Source: Oscillospiraceae bacterium (GTDB lineage: Bacteria > Bacillota > Clostridia > Oscillospirales > CAG-382). From it: a stretch of DNA of 64,000 bases. The stretch spans positions 1 through 64,000 of the forward strand of contig SVTH01000011.1 in NCBI GenBank assembly GCA_015063885.1, read 5' to 3'. The notes under the pieces were generated by a model. That model saw only the letters and a list, made by a program, of their open reading frames with translations. It was not told the DNA's origin and searched no databases. The first letter of the stretch is position 1. Each line of letters opens with the position of its first letter. Below are positions 8,658 through 17,074 of this stretch, piece after piece. The translations under genes and the position numbers were made by a program.

Positions 8658-9206
8658 TTATGAATCTCCTTCTTGGGGATAAAGTTTTTCGTATAGCTTC
8701 TGTGCAAGGAGCACTTTGTTCACATAGGAACGGGTCTCGGGAAACGGAATGGTATGAAGCGTTTTGCCATCGTCGCTGTAGCGGGGATCCTCCAGCCAGG
8801 CCGTCACGTTGCCGATGCCTGCGTTATAAGCGGCAAGGGCGGTGGTTTTCTCGGGGAACAGAGTCAAAAGCTTCCCCAGATAACGGGTACCGCAACGGAC
8901 GTTGGCGTCGGGAGAAAAGATATCCTCACCGGGAGATAAACCAAGCTCCTCGCACAGCTCCAGAAAGGTGGCCGGTCTCAGCTGCATCAAGCCGCAGGCG
9001 TCTGCGGAAGAGTGGGCTTTTGGATCAAAACGGCTCTCGCACCATATGACAGCGTAAACCAAGGATGGAGGAAGACCGTTTTCGTCCGCATAGGCGGAAA
9101 CGATATCCCCATAGCCGCAGGGAAAAAGCTGATTGAGACAGATCGGCAGAGCGACGACGAGAATCAAAGCACAGCATAACACCAACAGAACTGCTTTTCT
9201 TCCCAA
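8658..9206 (-). CDS. Membrane-anchored lytic transglycosylase (SLT domain)
   Basis: 182 residues. One N-terminal membrane segment or uncleaved signal (about 5-25) precedes a Slt70-type domain that cuts peptidoglycan glycan strands with anhydro-MurNAc formation, outside the membrane. The catalytic Glu57 lies in CESRFDP, followed by GLMQLRP and AAYNAG, the family hallmarks. It starts directly after the coaE stop codon, and coaE with a transglycosylase is a familiar clostridial pair. It is short, a bare catalytic domain with no LysM or other binding module. Confidence 0.9.
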   Translation of the reverse strand: MGRKAVLLVLCCALILVVALPICLNQLFPCGYGDIVSAYADENGLPPSLVYAVIWCESRFDPKAHSSADACGLMQLRPATFLELCEELGLSPGEDIFSPDANVRCGTRYLGKLLTLFPEKTTALAAYNAGIGNVTAWLEDPRYSDDGKTLHTIPFPETRSYVNKVLLAQKLYEKLYPQEGDS

Positions 9207-9797
9207 TCAAAGCTCCCCTTTTTGCAGTTGTTTCAGTAGCATTTCCGATTTTTCGCGGAAGGTTTCTTCGGTATCGGCGTTTTCGAGGCAAACGTTGCAA
9301 TGCGCACGATAGAAATCGGCAGACGGTTGTTGCGCCAGGCGGCGCAGAGCGTCTTTACGTGAAATGCCGTCTCTGGAAACAATGCGGCGGACGCATTCTT
9401 CTTCGGGCGCTGTAACGCCTATGATATAGTCGCAAATGCTGTTCAAACCGCTCTGAAACAGCGTAGGAGCGTCCAAAAGAGCAACAGAAGCTGTAGACGC
9501 ATCCAGGCGCAAAGCGATCTCCTCACCCATATAGCGGGCTGTGAGAGCGTTCAGCTTTGTCATGGCGGCGGGATCGGAAAAGACCTTTTCCCGCAAAGCG
9601 GGACGGCACAGCTTGCCTTCCTTGACGGTTTCTTCTCCGAAGGTGTCACAGATCGCCTCCAGGCATGGAGAGGGTCGAGAGGTGATCTCGGCATAGATGC
9701 GGTCGCAATCCAGCACCCAAAAGCCCATAGATGCCGCTACGGCACCTACGGTGGACTTGCCGCTTCCGCTTCTGCCGGTCAAGCCGATCAATCGCAT
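9207..9797 (-). CDS. coaE: Dephospho-CoA kinase
   Basis: 196 residues, usual size. CoaE phosphorylates the 3'-hydroxyl of dephospho-CoA, the last step of coenzyme A synthesis. The P-loop is GRSGSGKST (8-16), followed by VLDCDRIYAE, the family's substrate-binding segment. The start overlaps the end of the upstream Sua5-type gene by ten bases and the stop touches the next start, so translation is tightly coupled. Confidence 0.95.
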   Translation of the reverse strand: MRLIGLTGRSGSGKSTVGAVAASMGFWVLDCDRIYAEITSRPSPCLEAICDTFGEETVKEGKLCRPALREKVFSDPAAMTKLNALTARYMGEEIALRLDASTASVALLDAPTLFQSGLNSICDYIIGVTAPEEECVRRIVSRDGISRKDALRRLAQQPSADFYRAHCNVCLENADTEETFREKSEMLLKQLQKGEL

Positions 9798-10426
9798 ACC
9801 GAAAGCACCTCCAGAAGCTTTTCTTTGGAAATTGCGCCCTCCCGCAACAGTTTGGGACGCTGTCCGGCAAGAGAAAGGAGGGTGGATTCCAGGGAAAATG
9901 CACAGGTTCCGTGATCTATGATCAGATCCGCCACGTCCTTCAGCTCTGCGGCGGCATTGCCGTCCTTGGCAGAGGTAAAGCCGGACAGGTTTGCACTGGT
10001 GGCGGCAATGGGGATCCCCGCCTCTCTTGCCATTGCGAGGAAAAAGGGTTCATCGGGAAAACGAAGGCCCACCGTATCTCCGCCGGAGGTGACGATGGAA
10101 GGAACGGTTTCCTTCTTCCGAACGATCACGGACAGGGGTCCGGGAGTAAAGCGCTCCAATAAAGCTTTGGATCGAGCATCCAAAACGGAATATTCCATGG
10201 CTTGCTTGACGGAATGGAGATGCAGCAGGAGAGGTTTATCGAAAGGACGCTTTTTGGCGTAGTACAGCCGCTCCACCGCAGAAGGATCCAAAGCGTTACA
10301 GCCGATACCGTAAACGGTTTCTGTGGGAAAAACCACCAGCTTACCGCCAAGAAGATACCCTGCGGCAAGGGCTGCGGCTTTGCGGAGGGATTCTCCGTCG
10401 GTAATTTTTAAAACGGTAGCGGACAT
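9788..10426 (-). CDS. L-threonylcarbamoyladenylate synthase (Sua5/YciO/TsaC family)
   Basis: 212 residues, a single YrdC-like domain without the Sua5 C-terminal domain. The enzyme makes threonylcarbamoyl-AMP from threonine, bicarbonate and ATP for t6A37 in ANN-decoding tRNAs. The motifs FPTETVYGIGCNA near residue 35, AKKRP, PGPLSVIVRK and ATSANLSG are clear. The start at 10426 gives the typical N-terminus; the frame is open further upstream but into the promoter region. First gene of the operon leading to coaE. Confidence 0.9.
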   Translation of the reverse strand: MSATVLKITDGESLRKAAALAAGYLLGGKLVVFPTETVYGIGCNALDPSAVERLYYAKKRPFDKPLLLHLHSVKQAMEYSVLDARSKALLERFTPGPLSVIVRKKETVPSIVTSGGDTVGLRFPDEPFFLAMAREAGIPIAATSANLSGFTSAKDGNAAAELKDVADLIIDHGTCAFSLESTLLSLAGQRPKLLREGAISKEKLLEVLSVCD

Positions 10427-10459
10427 AGCGTCATCTCTTTCCGATTCTTGATATATTCT

Positions 10460-10488
10460 ATTATAGCACAGGGAAAAGGGATTTTCCA
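10460..10488 (-). promoter_or_regulatory. Probable promoter of the Sua5-coaE operon
   Basis: Minus strand TATAAT at 10465-10460 and TGGAAA at 10488-10483, spacer 17. Divergent from the metA promoter only 20 bases away. Confidence 0.55.
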
Positions 10489-10508
10489 TAGTCTTTTGAA
10501 AAAAAGTA

Positions 10509-10537
10509 TTGAAATGGCAAAAAAACCATGGTATAAT
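10509..10537 (+). promoter_or_regulatory. Promoter of metA
   Basis: TTGAAA at 10509-10514 and TATAAT at 10532-10537, spacer 17, with a TGG extension before the -10. The leader is short, so no SAM riboswitch or T-box fits. Confidence 0.8.
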
Positions 10538-10568
10538 AAGTGGAATAAAGCATTGAAGGAGGGCCGTT

Positions 10569-11486
10569 ATGCCCATTCGTATTCCCTATTCTCTGCCCGC
10601 TACCGAAACGTTGAAGCGGGAAAACATCTTCGTCATGGATGAGCGCCGCGCCTCCACCCAGGACATTCGTCCTTTGAAGATCGCAATTTTGAATCTTATG
10701 CCCACCAAGATCGTGACGGAGACGCAGTTGTTGCGGCTTCTTTCCAACACGCCCTTGCAGGTGGACGTTTGCTTGATGACTCCCGAGACACATTGCTCCA
10801 AGAATACCCCCGAGGAGCATCTGAATTCTTTTTATACGAATTTCTCCGCCATTCAGAATCAGAAGTTCGACGGTATGATCATTACGGGCGCTCCCGTGGA
10901 GTATCTTCCCTTTGAAGAAGTTGATTACTGGGAAGAGCTGTGTAAGATCATGGAATGGGCAAAAACCAACGTATATTCTACTTTATACGTTTGCTGGGGG
11001 GCTTATGCGGGACTTTACCACAACCACGGGATCCAGAAATATCCTTTGGAGGAAAAGGTATCCGGCATCTACCGCCACAGGACTTTGGTGCCCGAAAATC
11101 CGTTGGTACGCGGGTTCAACACTCATTTCAACGCACCCCATTCCCGCTATTCCTACGTAAAGCGGGAGGACGTTTTGGCCTGTGAGGATCTGACCATTCT
11201 GGCGGACTCCGAGGAGGCGGGTTTGTTCCTGATCGCTTCCAAAAACGGGAGAGAATGCTACGTAACGGGACATCCCGAGTACGACAGAGACACTCTTCGG
11301 AAGGAATATGAAAGAGACGTGGCTAAGGGATTGGACATCAAGGTGCCCAAGAATTACTTCCCCGAGGACGATCCTACGAAGGAGCCTATGAACACCTGGC
11401 GGGCTACCGCTCATCTGCTTTACTCCAACTGGCTGAACTATTCCGTTTACCAGAGCACGCCCTTTGATATTCGGGAGATCAGATAA
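10569..11486 (+). CDS. metA: Homoserine O-acyltransferase MetA, predicted acetyl-specific
   Basis: 305 residues. It activates homoserine by O-acylation for methionine synthesis. The catalytic residues fall at the standard positions: Cys142 in VCWGAYAG, His235 and Glu237 in TGHPEYD. Position 111 is Glu (TGAPVE). In characterised members Glu111 goes with acetyl-CoA and Gly111 with succinyl-CoA, so O-acetylhomoserine is the predicted product despite the common name homoserine succinyltransferase. A strong ribosome site (GAAGGAGG) precedes the ATG. The stop codon overlaps the start of the next gene (TAATG). Confidence 0.93.
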   Translation: MPIRIPYSLPATETLKRENIFVMDERRASTQDIRPLKIAILNLMPTKIVTETQLLRLLSNTPLQVDVCLMTPETHCSKNTPEEHLNSFYTNFSAIQNQKFDGMIITGAPVEYLPFEEVDYWEELCKIMEWAKTNVYSTLYVCWGAYAGLYHNHGIQKYPLEEKVSGIYRHRTLVPENPLVRGFNTHFNAPHSRYSYVKREDVLACEDLTILADSEEAGLFLIASKNGRECYVTGHPEYDRDTLRKEYERDVAKGLDIKVPKNYFPEDDPTKEPMNTWRATAHLLYSNWLNYSVYQSTPFDIREIR

Positions 11487-12202
11487 TGTACGAGCGGGAC
11501 GGAGAATGGGTCATGGAGGGTTTGGAGACCTACGACCCAAAACGGATCAAGAGCATGGAGGAGCTTTACGAATACGTGGAGACGGTTGGCTTTTTGCCCT
11601 TGTTCCGCAGTCACGTAACGGGCTTCTCTTTGGAAGAACTGACAGCCTCCGAGGGGTGGTTTTCCGGTCGGGAAGAAGATCCCTGGGAGTGGCGAAGCAT
11701 TGCCGCCGTCGAAGGAAAGGTCGTATACGGAAAATTCTTCGGACGGAAGGCAGGGTTTATTTCCAAGGAGTGGTTCCCCTATTTTGCCTCCTACAGGAGA
11801 GACGGATACGATTTCGACACCCTGTACGAGCTGGGTCTGGCGCCGCGAAAGAGCAAGCTCCTTATGGACGTTCTGGAGGAGCGGCCGTACGTGCCGTCCT
11901 ACGTGCTGAAGGCTGAAGCCGGGTTCGGCAAAGACGGGGAGCGTGGGTTTGAAGGCGCTATCACCAGTCTGATGATGCAGACATACGTGGTGATCGACGG
12001 ATTCGAACGGAAGTTGAACAAAAACGGCGAGGAATACGGTTGGCCCGTTTCCAATTACGCTACGGCGGAATCCAAATTCGGAAGAGAGATGGTGAGATCC
12101 AAGTATCATCTTTCCAAGGAGGAAGCGTTGGAGAAGATCCTGGAGCAGATGCACAAGCTGTATCCCGACGCAACGGAAAAAGAGATCCGCAAAGAGATAT
12201 GA
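11486..12202 (+). CDS. AlkZ-related protein of unknown function
   Basis: 238 residues, soluble, with no signal or membrane segment. The run of conserved aromatic and charged residues (DPWEWR, YGKFFGRKAGF, EWFPYFASYRRDGYDF) matches, from memory, a family named AlkZ-related, after distant similarity to winged-helix alkylpurine glycosylases. The activity of this short branch is not established, and the name is my recollection rather than a motif proof. It overlaps metA by one base, so it is co-translated with methionine synthesis. A terminator follows. Confidence 0.6.
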   Translation: MYERDGEWVMEGLETYDPKRIKSMEELYEYVETVGFLPLFRSHVTGFSLEELTASEGWFSGREEDPWEWRSIAAVEGKVVYGKFFGRKAGFISKEWFPYFASYRRDGYDFDTLYELGLAPRKSKLLMDVLEERPYVPSYVLKAEAGFGKDGERGFEGAITSLMMQTYVVIDGFERKLNKNGEEYGWPVSNYATAESKFGREMVRSKYHLSKEEALEKILEQMHKLYPDATEKEIRKEI

Positions 12203-12205
12203 AAG

Positions 12206-12247
12206 AACGCCTTTCTACGGCTGACGACCGCAGAAAGGCGTTTTGAT
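12206..12247 (+). terminator. Terminator after the metA operon
   Basis: An 11-base perfect stem (12206-12216 with 12232-12242), 15-base loop and a TTTTGATTTT tail. It may also help end the converging gatB transcript. Confidence 0.8.
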
Positions 12248-12248
12248 T

Positions 12249-13682
12249 TTACCGCGCGGAGAGAACTTCCGCCAGAAGACGGTTCACCCATACGGGGTCC
12301 GCTTTTCCTTGGGATCTTGCCATGACGGCCCCTGCAATGGCTTTCACTACGTTGGTCTTCCCTTTGCGGTAAGAGTCCAGGAAGCTCGGATCCTCCTCCA
12401 AAACGGATAGGATCCAGGTGCGTATAACGGTGGGATCGCTGATCTGACCCAGGTTCAGACGCTCCATGACAGCGACGGGATCCTGTTCCCCTTGCCATAC
12501 CAGCAAAGCGAGCTTTTTTGCGGCGGTGGAATTCAACTTTCCTTCTCCCCAGAGGGTCACCGTTTTGGAAAAGGGCGCAGAAGATTTGGGGAAGTCTTTT
12601 GCAGAGGGATCTGCGGGCAAACGGCGGGAGATCTCACCCAGCAAAAGGCCTGCCAACAGCTTTACGTAAGGCGTTTCCTCTGCGCAGGATTGGAAGAAAT
12701 CGGACAATGCGGGAGAGGCTGTCAAAAGGCGCGCTTCTTCCTCGGACAGGCCGTACTGCTTTTGGTACCGTTCCCCACGGCTTTCGGGCAGTTCGGGAAG
12801 CTCCTCGGCCACGGAAGAAAGCCATTCCTCTTCCAGAACGAAGGGAGGGAGATCCGGCTCGGGAAGAAAACGGTAATCGGCTTCCGTTTCCTTGCGGCGA
12901 AGCAAAAAGGACTCACCCGTCGTCTCGTCTACACGGCGTGTCTCTCGGTAGATCTCTCCGCCGTTTTCCAGCACCTGCACTTGACGGCGGAACTCGCTGT
13001 CGATGGCTTTTGCTACAGCGGAAAAGGATCCCAGATTTTTCATCTCGGTGCGGACGCCCAAAGACGTCTCCCCCTTTTTACGGACGGAAAGATTGACGTC
13101 GCAACGCAGGGAGCCTTCCTGCATTTTACAATCGGAAACACCTGCGTATATCAGCCGCAGACGCAAGGCTTTGAGAAAGGCAACCGCTTCCTCGGAGGAA
13201 TGGATCGTCGGTTGGGTGACAACCTCGATCAAGGGGATCCCGCAACGGTTATGATCCACCAGGGTCCCGTGCTCTTTGGTGTGCAGAAGCTTGCCTGCGT
13301 CTTCCTCCAGATGGATACGGGTGATCTCCACGGTACGCTCCCCTGTGGGCAAAGAGAAGGTCAAGGAGCCTCCGGTGCACAAAGGGCAATCGTACTGGGT
13401 GATCTGATAGGATTTGGGGAGATCGGGGTAAGTATAGTGCTTGCGGTGGAAGCGTACCTCCCGTGAGATCTCACAGCCTGTGACAAGGCCCGCCTTGACC
13501 CCCAACAAAAGAGCAGTGCGGTTCAGCACGGGCAAGGTCCCGGGAAAGCCCATACAGATGGGACAGCAGAAGGTATTCGGCGATGCGCCGAAGGAGGTGG
13601 GGCAGGCGCAGAAGATCTTACTGCGGGTTGCCAGCTCGGCGTGAACCTCCAGCCCGATGACGGCCTCGTAATGTTCAAGCAT
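12249..13682 (-). CDS. gatB: Asp-tRNA(Asn)/Glu-tRNA(Gln) amidotransferase subunit B
   Basis: 477 residues. GatB phosphorylates the misacylated aspartyl or glutamyl end and holds the tRNA in GatCAB. Seen are GLEVHAEL at the start, the zinc-site Cys residues (CACP and CCPIC), LPKSYQITQYD and the YqeY-like C-terminal helical domain. The first eight bases overlap gatA, so translation is coupled, with GAGGTG as ribosome site. Last gene of CBS-gatC-gatA-gatB. Confidence 0.96.
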   Translation of the reverse strand: MLEHYEAVIGLEVHAELATRSKIFCACPTSFGASPNTFCCPICMGFPGTLPVLNRTALLLGVKAGLVTGCEISREVRFHRKHYTYPDLPKSYQITQYDCPLCTGGSLTFSLPTGERTVEITRIHLEEDAGKLLHTKEHGTLVDHNRCGIPLIEVVTQPTIHSSEEAVAFLKALRLRLIYAGVSDCKMQEGSLRCDVNLSVRKKGETSLGVRTEMKNLGSFSAVAKAIDSEFRRQVQVLENGGEIYRETRRVDETTGESFLLRRKETEADYRFLPEPDLPPFVLEEEWLSSVAEELPELPESRGERYQKQYGLSEEEARLLTASPALSDFFQSCAEETPYVKLLAGLLLGEISRRLPADPSAKDFPKSSAPFSKTVTLWGEGKLNSTAAKKLALLVWQGEQDPVAVMERLNLGQISDPTVIRTWILSVLEEDPSFLDSYRKGKTNVVKAIAGAVMARSQGKADPVWVNRLLAEVLSAR

Positions 13683-15096
13683 GGGAGGTCACCTCTCTTT
13701 CGTAAGCGCATCCTGCGCGGAACAGCAATTCTTCTCTGAAGGCGGGGGCGACGAGCTGAAAGCCGATGGGAAGAACTCCTTCGGTTTTGCAGGGAATAGA
13801 AACGGAGGGCAGCCCTGCAAGGCTGGCGGGAACGGTAAAGCGATCGAAGGATCTCTTTTCGCTGCGGGAGAAGCCTCCGATCAGAGGCGGTTCGCAGGTA
13901 GAAGTGGGACCTAAGATCAGATCCACCCTTCCGAATGCGGATGCAAAGGCGGACTTGATAAAGCGTTGCTTTTCCAAGGCACCCTGGAAATACGTTTGAT
14001 AATGCTCCGAAGTCAGGTATGCCGCACCGGATTGGGTGCGGGCCTGCACCTCGCTACCAAAATAACGTTCCTTTGTGGAACGGGAGATCTCCTCGGGGGT
14101 GGAGCCTACGCCTCTTGCGCCAAAGCGTACGCCGTCGAATCTGGCCAGGTTGGAGGAAGCTTCCGCAGAGGAAAGGATATGGTAAACGGAGAGGGAATCC
14201 TCCATTACAGGGAGGGACAGGGGCACCAACCGGGCGCCCAGGGAGCGGTAGCCCTCTATCACAGAGGAAAGTGCTTTTTGCACCGCAGGAGACAGGTCGG
14301 AGGTGAAAAACTCCTCGGGAATACCAATGCGAAGCCCTGCAACCGAAGAAGAAAGATCGGCGCAATAGGCGGGAACGGGCTCCCGAGAACAGGTAGCGTC
14401 CAAGGGATCCTCCCCCGCTAAAACGGAAAGTGCCATTGCGTTATCCCAAACGGTGGGCGTCACGATGCCAACGGTATCAAGAGAAGAGGAAAAGGCGATC
14501 ATGCCGAAACGGGAGACTCTTCCGTAGGTGGGCTTCATACCCACCACGCCGCAAAAGGAAGCGGGAAGACGGACGGAGCCCCCTGTGTCGGAGCCCAACG
14601 TCAGCAGGGCGTGGTCGGCGGCAACGGCGGCGGCCGATCCGCTGGAGGATCCTCCCGCCATACGGTTCAGGTCGTGGGGGTTCACCGCAGGATAATAGGC
14701 GGAATACTCCCCCGTCGCTCCCATGGCAAACTCATCCAGGTTCAGTTTTCCCAGCATAACGGCGCCTGCATCCTCCAGGCGCTTCACGGCGGTGGCGGTA
14801 TAAGGAGGGACGAAATCTCTGAGCATTTTGGAAGCACAGGTCGTGGGGATCCCCTCGGTACAGAAGTTATCCTTGACGGCCATAGGGATCCCTGCCAGGG
14901 GATGGAGATTCTCTCCCTTCATACGGCGGGAATCGATCTCTTCCGCTTTTTGCAGAGCTTTTTCGTGGCAAAGGGTCAAAAAAGCGCCCACGTCACGGTT
15001 CTCGGCGGCGATACGGTCCAGATAGGAACGGATCAGCTCCTTGGCGGAGATCTCTTTTTTTGAAAGTTGAGCGGATGCTTGTTGCAAAGTCATCAT
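13675..15096 (-). CDS. gatA: Asp-tRNA(Asn)/Glu-tRNA(Gln) amidotransferase subunit A
   Basis: 473 residues. GatA is the glutaminase of GatCAB, freeing ammonia from glutamine. The amidase-signature triad is complete: Lys75 (AVKDNF), cis-Ser150 (GGSSSGS) and nucleophile Ser174 (GSDTGGSVR), with the spacing known from the Staphylococcus enzyme. The start is the first of two adjacent ATG codons, nine bases after GGAGG, and one base after the gatC stop. Confidence 0.96.
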   Translation of the reverse strand: MMTLQQASAQLSKKEISAKELIRSYLDRIAAENRDVGAFLTLCHEKALQKAEEIDSRRMKGENLHPLAGIPMAVKDNFCTEGIPTTCASKMLRDFVPPYTATAVKRLEDAGAVMLGKLNLDEFAMGATGEYSAYYPAVNPHDLNRMAGGSSSGSAAAVAADHALLTLGSDTGGSVRLPASFCGVVGMKPTYGRVSRFGMIAFSSSLDTVGIVTPTVWDNAMALSVLAGEDPLDATCSREPVPAYCADLSSSVAGLRIGIPEEFFTSDLSPAVQKALSSVIEGYRSLGARLVPLSLPVMEDSLSVYHILSSAEASSNLARFDGVRFGARGVGSTPEEISRSTKERYFGSEVQARTQSGAAYLTSEHYQTYFQGALEKQRFIKSAFASAFGRVDLILGPTSTCEPPLIGGFSRSEKRSFDRFTVPASLAGLPSVSIPCKTEGVLPIGFQLVAPAFREELLFRAGCAYEREVTSHA

Positions 15097-15097
15097 C

Positions 15098-15256
15098 TTA
15101 CAGATCCTCCATCACCAAGGGAACCGCAGGGCAGTTCTCCTCAAGGACAGGAGCGTTTTCCAGCAGGGCGGAGACCCGTGGATAAACGGCGGGAACGTCC
15201 TCTCGAAGAACGGCAGAGGCTTGGGCGGGAAGCAAAGGCTTTACGTCTTCGTTCAT
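15098..15256 (-). CDS. gatC: Very short GatC-like subunit (52 residues)
   Basis: GatC is normally about 95 residues and clamps the GatA-GatB interface. Here only the C-terminal half is recognisable: VLREDV followed by ALLENAP and VPLVMEDL, which fits the end of GatC. The start MNEDVKPLL follows a good ribosome site (AGGAG). The frame stays open to 15382 but the extra residues do not resemble the GatC N-terminal helices and would overlap the CBS gene. No GatC N-terminal half is seen in other frames in the 73-base gap upstream. It is either a minimal GatC or a decayed one. Position before gatA supports the assignment. Confidence 0.7.
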   Translation of the reverse strand: MNEDVKPLLPAQASAVLREDVPAVYPRVSALLENAPVLEENCPAVPLVMEDL

Positions 15257-15329
15257 AAAAAACTCCTGATACACGGCAAAAATGCGTCCTCCGCCTGCAA
15301 GAACAGGCAAAGAACGCTTTATGCATTTC

Positions 15330-15770
15330 TTAAAGGGTTGTAAAATCGGCAAGCGGGTGGGGCGCCTGCTTGCACTCTTCAAAGGTACAATGCTCTAAAA
15401 TGGCTCTTCTGGTCACGATCCCCACGAAAACGCCGCGGTCGTCCACAACGGGAACGAAATTCTGATCCTTCAGCTTGGAAAAGACCTCCATAACCGTCTC
15501 GGAAGCCTTGACGGGCGGATTGAAGCCGGGACGGATGAGTCGGGAGACCTGGTTTTTTTCCAAAGATTTATGAGAACACTCCTCGGCATCCATGATATAC
15601 CAAAGGAAATCTCCTTCCGTAACGGTGCCCATATAGACCCCGTTTTTGTCAATCACGGGGATGGCAGTGTAACCGCGGTTATGCATTTTTTCAAGCCCGT
15701 TGCGCAGGCTGTTGGTATCCTCCAGACAAGCGACGTGGCTCTTGGGGATCAGGAAGCGTAAAATGTTCAT
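15330..15770 (-). CDS. Tandem CBS-domain protein
   Basis: 146 residues made of two CBS domains (about 8-65 and 78-135) and nothing else. Key stretches are GYTAIPVIDKNGVYMGTVTEGD and VPVVDDRGVFVGIVTRR. Such pairs bind adenine nucleotides. The architecture, size and the GYTAIPV and TRR motifs recall DarB/CbpB, a c-di-AMP-binding regulator of Firmicutes, but this is a resemblance, not proof. It precedes gatC by 73 bases and may head the gat operon. Ribosome site AAAGGAG. Confidence 0.8.
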   Translation of the reverse strand: MNILRFLIPKSHVACLEDTNSLRNGLEKMHNRGYTAIPVIDKNGVYMGTVTEGDFLWYIMDAEECSHKSLEKNQVSRLIRPGFNPPVKASETVMEVFSKLKDQNFVPVVDDRGVFVGIVTRRAILEHCTFEECKQAPHPLADFTTL

Positions 15771-15934
15771 AAATCCACTCCTTTGATGATTTTATGTTAC
15801 ACCAAATATATGAACTCAATATGAACAGACGGCAGTTTTGATACAATATGTGGATTCTGTACAAAAACGGGAAATCGTTTTTGTGCGGTGAAGATCTAAA
15901 GAGGTCAACTTTTTGCAATATTTTCGAAAAAGAC

Positions 15935-15963
15935 TTGCATTTTTCCTTAAAAAGTGGTAGAGT
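15935..15963 (+). promoter_or_regulatory. Probable promoter of ilvE
   Basis: TTGCAT at 15935-15940 and TAGAGT at 15958-15963, spacer 17. A short hairpin (15974-15980 with 15990-15996) lies in the leader just before the ribosome site. No T-box is seen. The rest of 15771-15934 shows nothing I can name. Confidence 0.5.
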
Positions 15964-16015
15964 ATATCTGTATTTTCGCATCGTTATATTGCGAAACGGA
16001 AAGGAAGTCTTTTCT

Positions 16016-17074
16016 ATGGAAATCAGAATTGAAAGAACCGCTGCTCCCAAGGCGAAACCTACGGGTGCTTTGGGCTTCGGTAAGATCTTTACGGATCATA
16101 TGTTTGAGATGGATTACAACCCCGAATTGGGTTGGCACAATCCCCGTATTACCCCTTATCACGATCTGGTGCTCTCCCCCGCCTGCGTGGTGTTCCACTA
16201 CGCTCAGGAAATGTTTGAGGGCATGAAGGCATACAAGGATGCAGACGGAAAGGTGCGTTTGTTCCGCCCCATGAAGAACATTGAGCGTATGAATGCCACC
16301 AACGAGCGTATGTGCATCCCTACCATCGATCCCCGGGATGCCTTGCAGGCGATCAAGGAGACGGTGATGACGGATGCAGACTGGATCCCCACGGAGCCGG
16401 GGACTTCTTTGTACATTCGTCCCTTTATCATTGCCACCGACGTGGGGTTGGGCGTACACCCCTCCAAGAACTATAAGTTCTGCATCATTTTGGCTCCCTC
16501 CGGCTCCTATTACGCCGGCGGATTGGCCCCCGTTAAGATCGTTGTGGAGGACGAATACGTCCGCGCCGTAAAGGGCGGCACCGGCTTTGCCAAGGTAGGC
16601 GGCAACTATGCGGCTTCCCTGATCGGTCAGCAGAAGGCAGAGAAAATGGGCTACGCCCAGGTGCTTTGGCTGGACGGCATCGAGCACAAGTATATCGACG
16701 AAGTAGGCGCCATGAACGTATTCTTCGTCATCGACGGCAAGGTGGTGACCCCTCAGCTGGAGGGCAACATCCTTCCCGGCGTTACCAGAGATTCTACCAT
16801 CCAATATCTCCGTGCCAAGGGCTACGAGGTGGAGGAGCGCCGCGTTTCCATCCGTGAGGTCTACGACGCAGCAGAGGCAGGCACGTTGAACGAGATGTTC
16901 GGTACCGGTACTGCCGCGGTTATCTCTCCCGTAGGCGAGCTGAACTGGGACGGCAACAAGGTGATCATCAACAACAACGAGATCGGTCCCATCTCCCAGA
17001 TGCTTTACGATGAGATCACGGGCATTCAGTACGGCAAGAAGGACGATCCCTTCGGCTGGAGCATGGTTCTTTGA
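16016..17074 (+). CDS. ilvE: Branched-chain amino acid aminotransferase
   Basis: 352 residues, PLP fold type IV. It interconverts Leu, Ile and Val with their 2-oxo acids. The sequence belongs to the longer BCAT branch (B. subtilis YwaA/YbgE and eukaryotic type): EMFEGMKAYKDADG, then the PLP lysine in KVGGNYAAS, then EVGAMNVFF and the Thr/Gly phosphate loop FGTGTAAV. The ATG at 16016 follows AAAGGAAG; the open frame upstream reaches into the promoter. The stop overlaps the start of the next gene. Confidence 0.93.
   Translation: MEIRIERTAAPKAKPTGALGFGKIFTDHMFEMDYNPELGWHNPRITPYHDLVLSPACVVFHYAQEMFEGMKAYKDADGKVRLFRPMKNIERMNATNERMCIPTIDPRDALQAIKETVMTDADWIPTEPGTSLYIRPFIIATDVGLGVHPSKNYKFCIILAPSGSYYAGGLAPVKIVVEDEYVRAVKGGTGFAKVGGNYAASLIGQQKAEKMGYAQVLWLDGIEHKYIDEVGAMNVFFVIDGKVVTPQLEGNILPGVTRDSTIQYLRAKGYEVEERRVSIREVYDAAEAGTLNEMFGTGTAAVISPVGELNWDGNKVIINNNEIGPISQMLYDEITGIQYGKKDDPFGWSMVL

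Noticed and set aside
15963..16016. T-box leader before ilvE
   Set aside because: The leader is only about 45 bases with one 7-pair hairpin; no T-box sequence or terminator.
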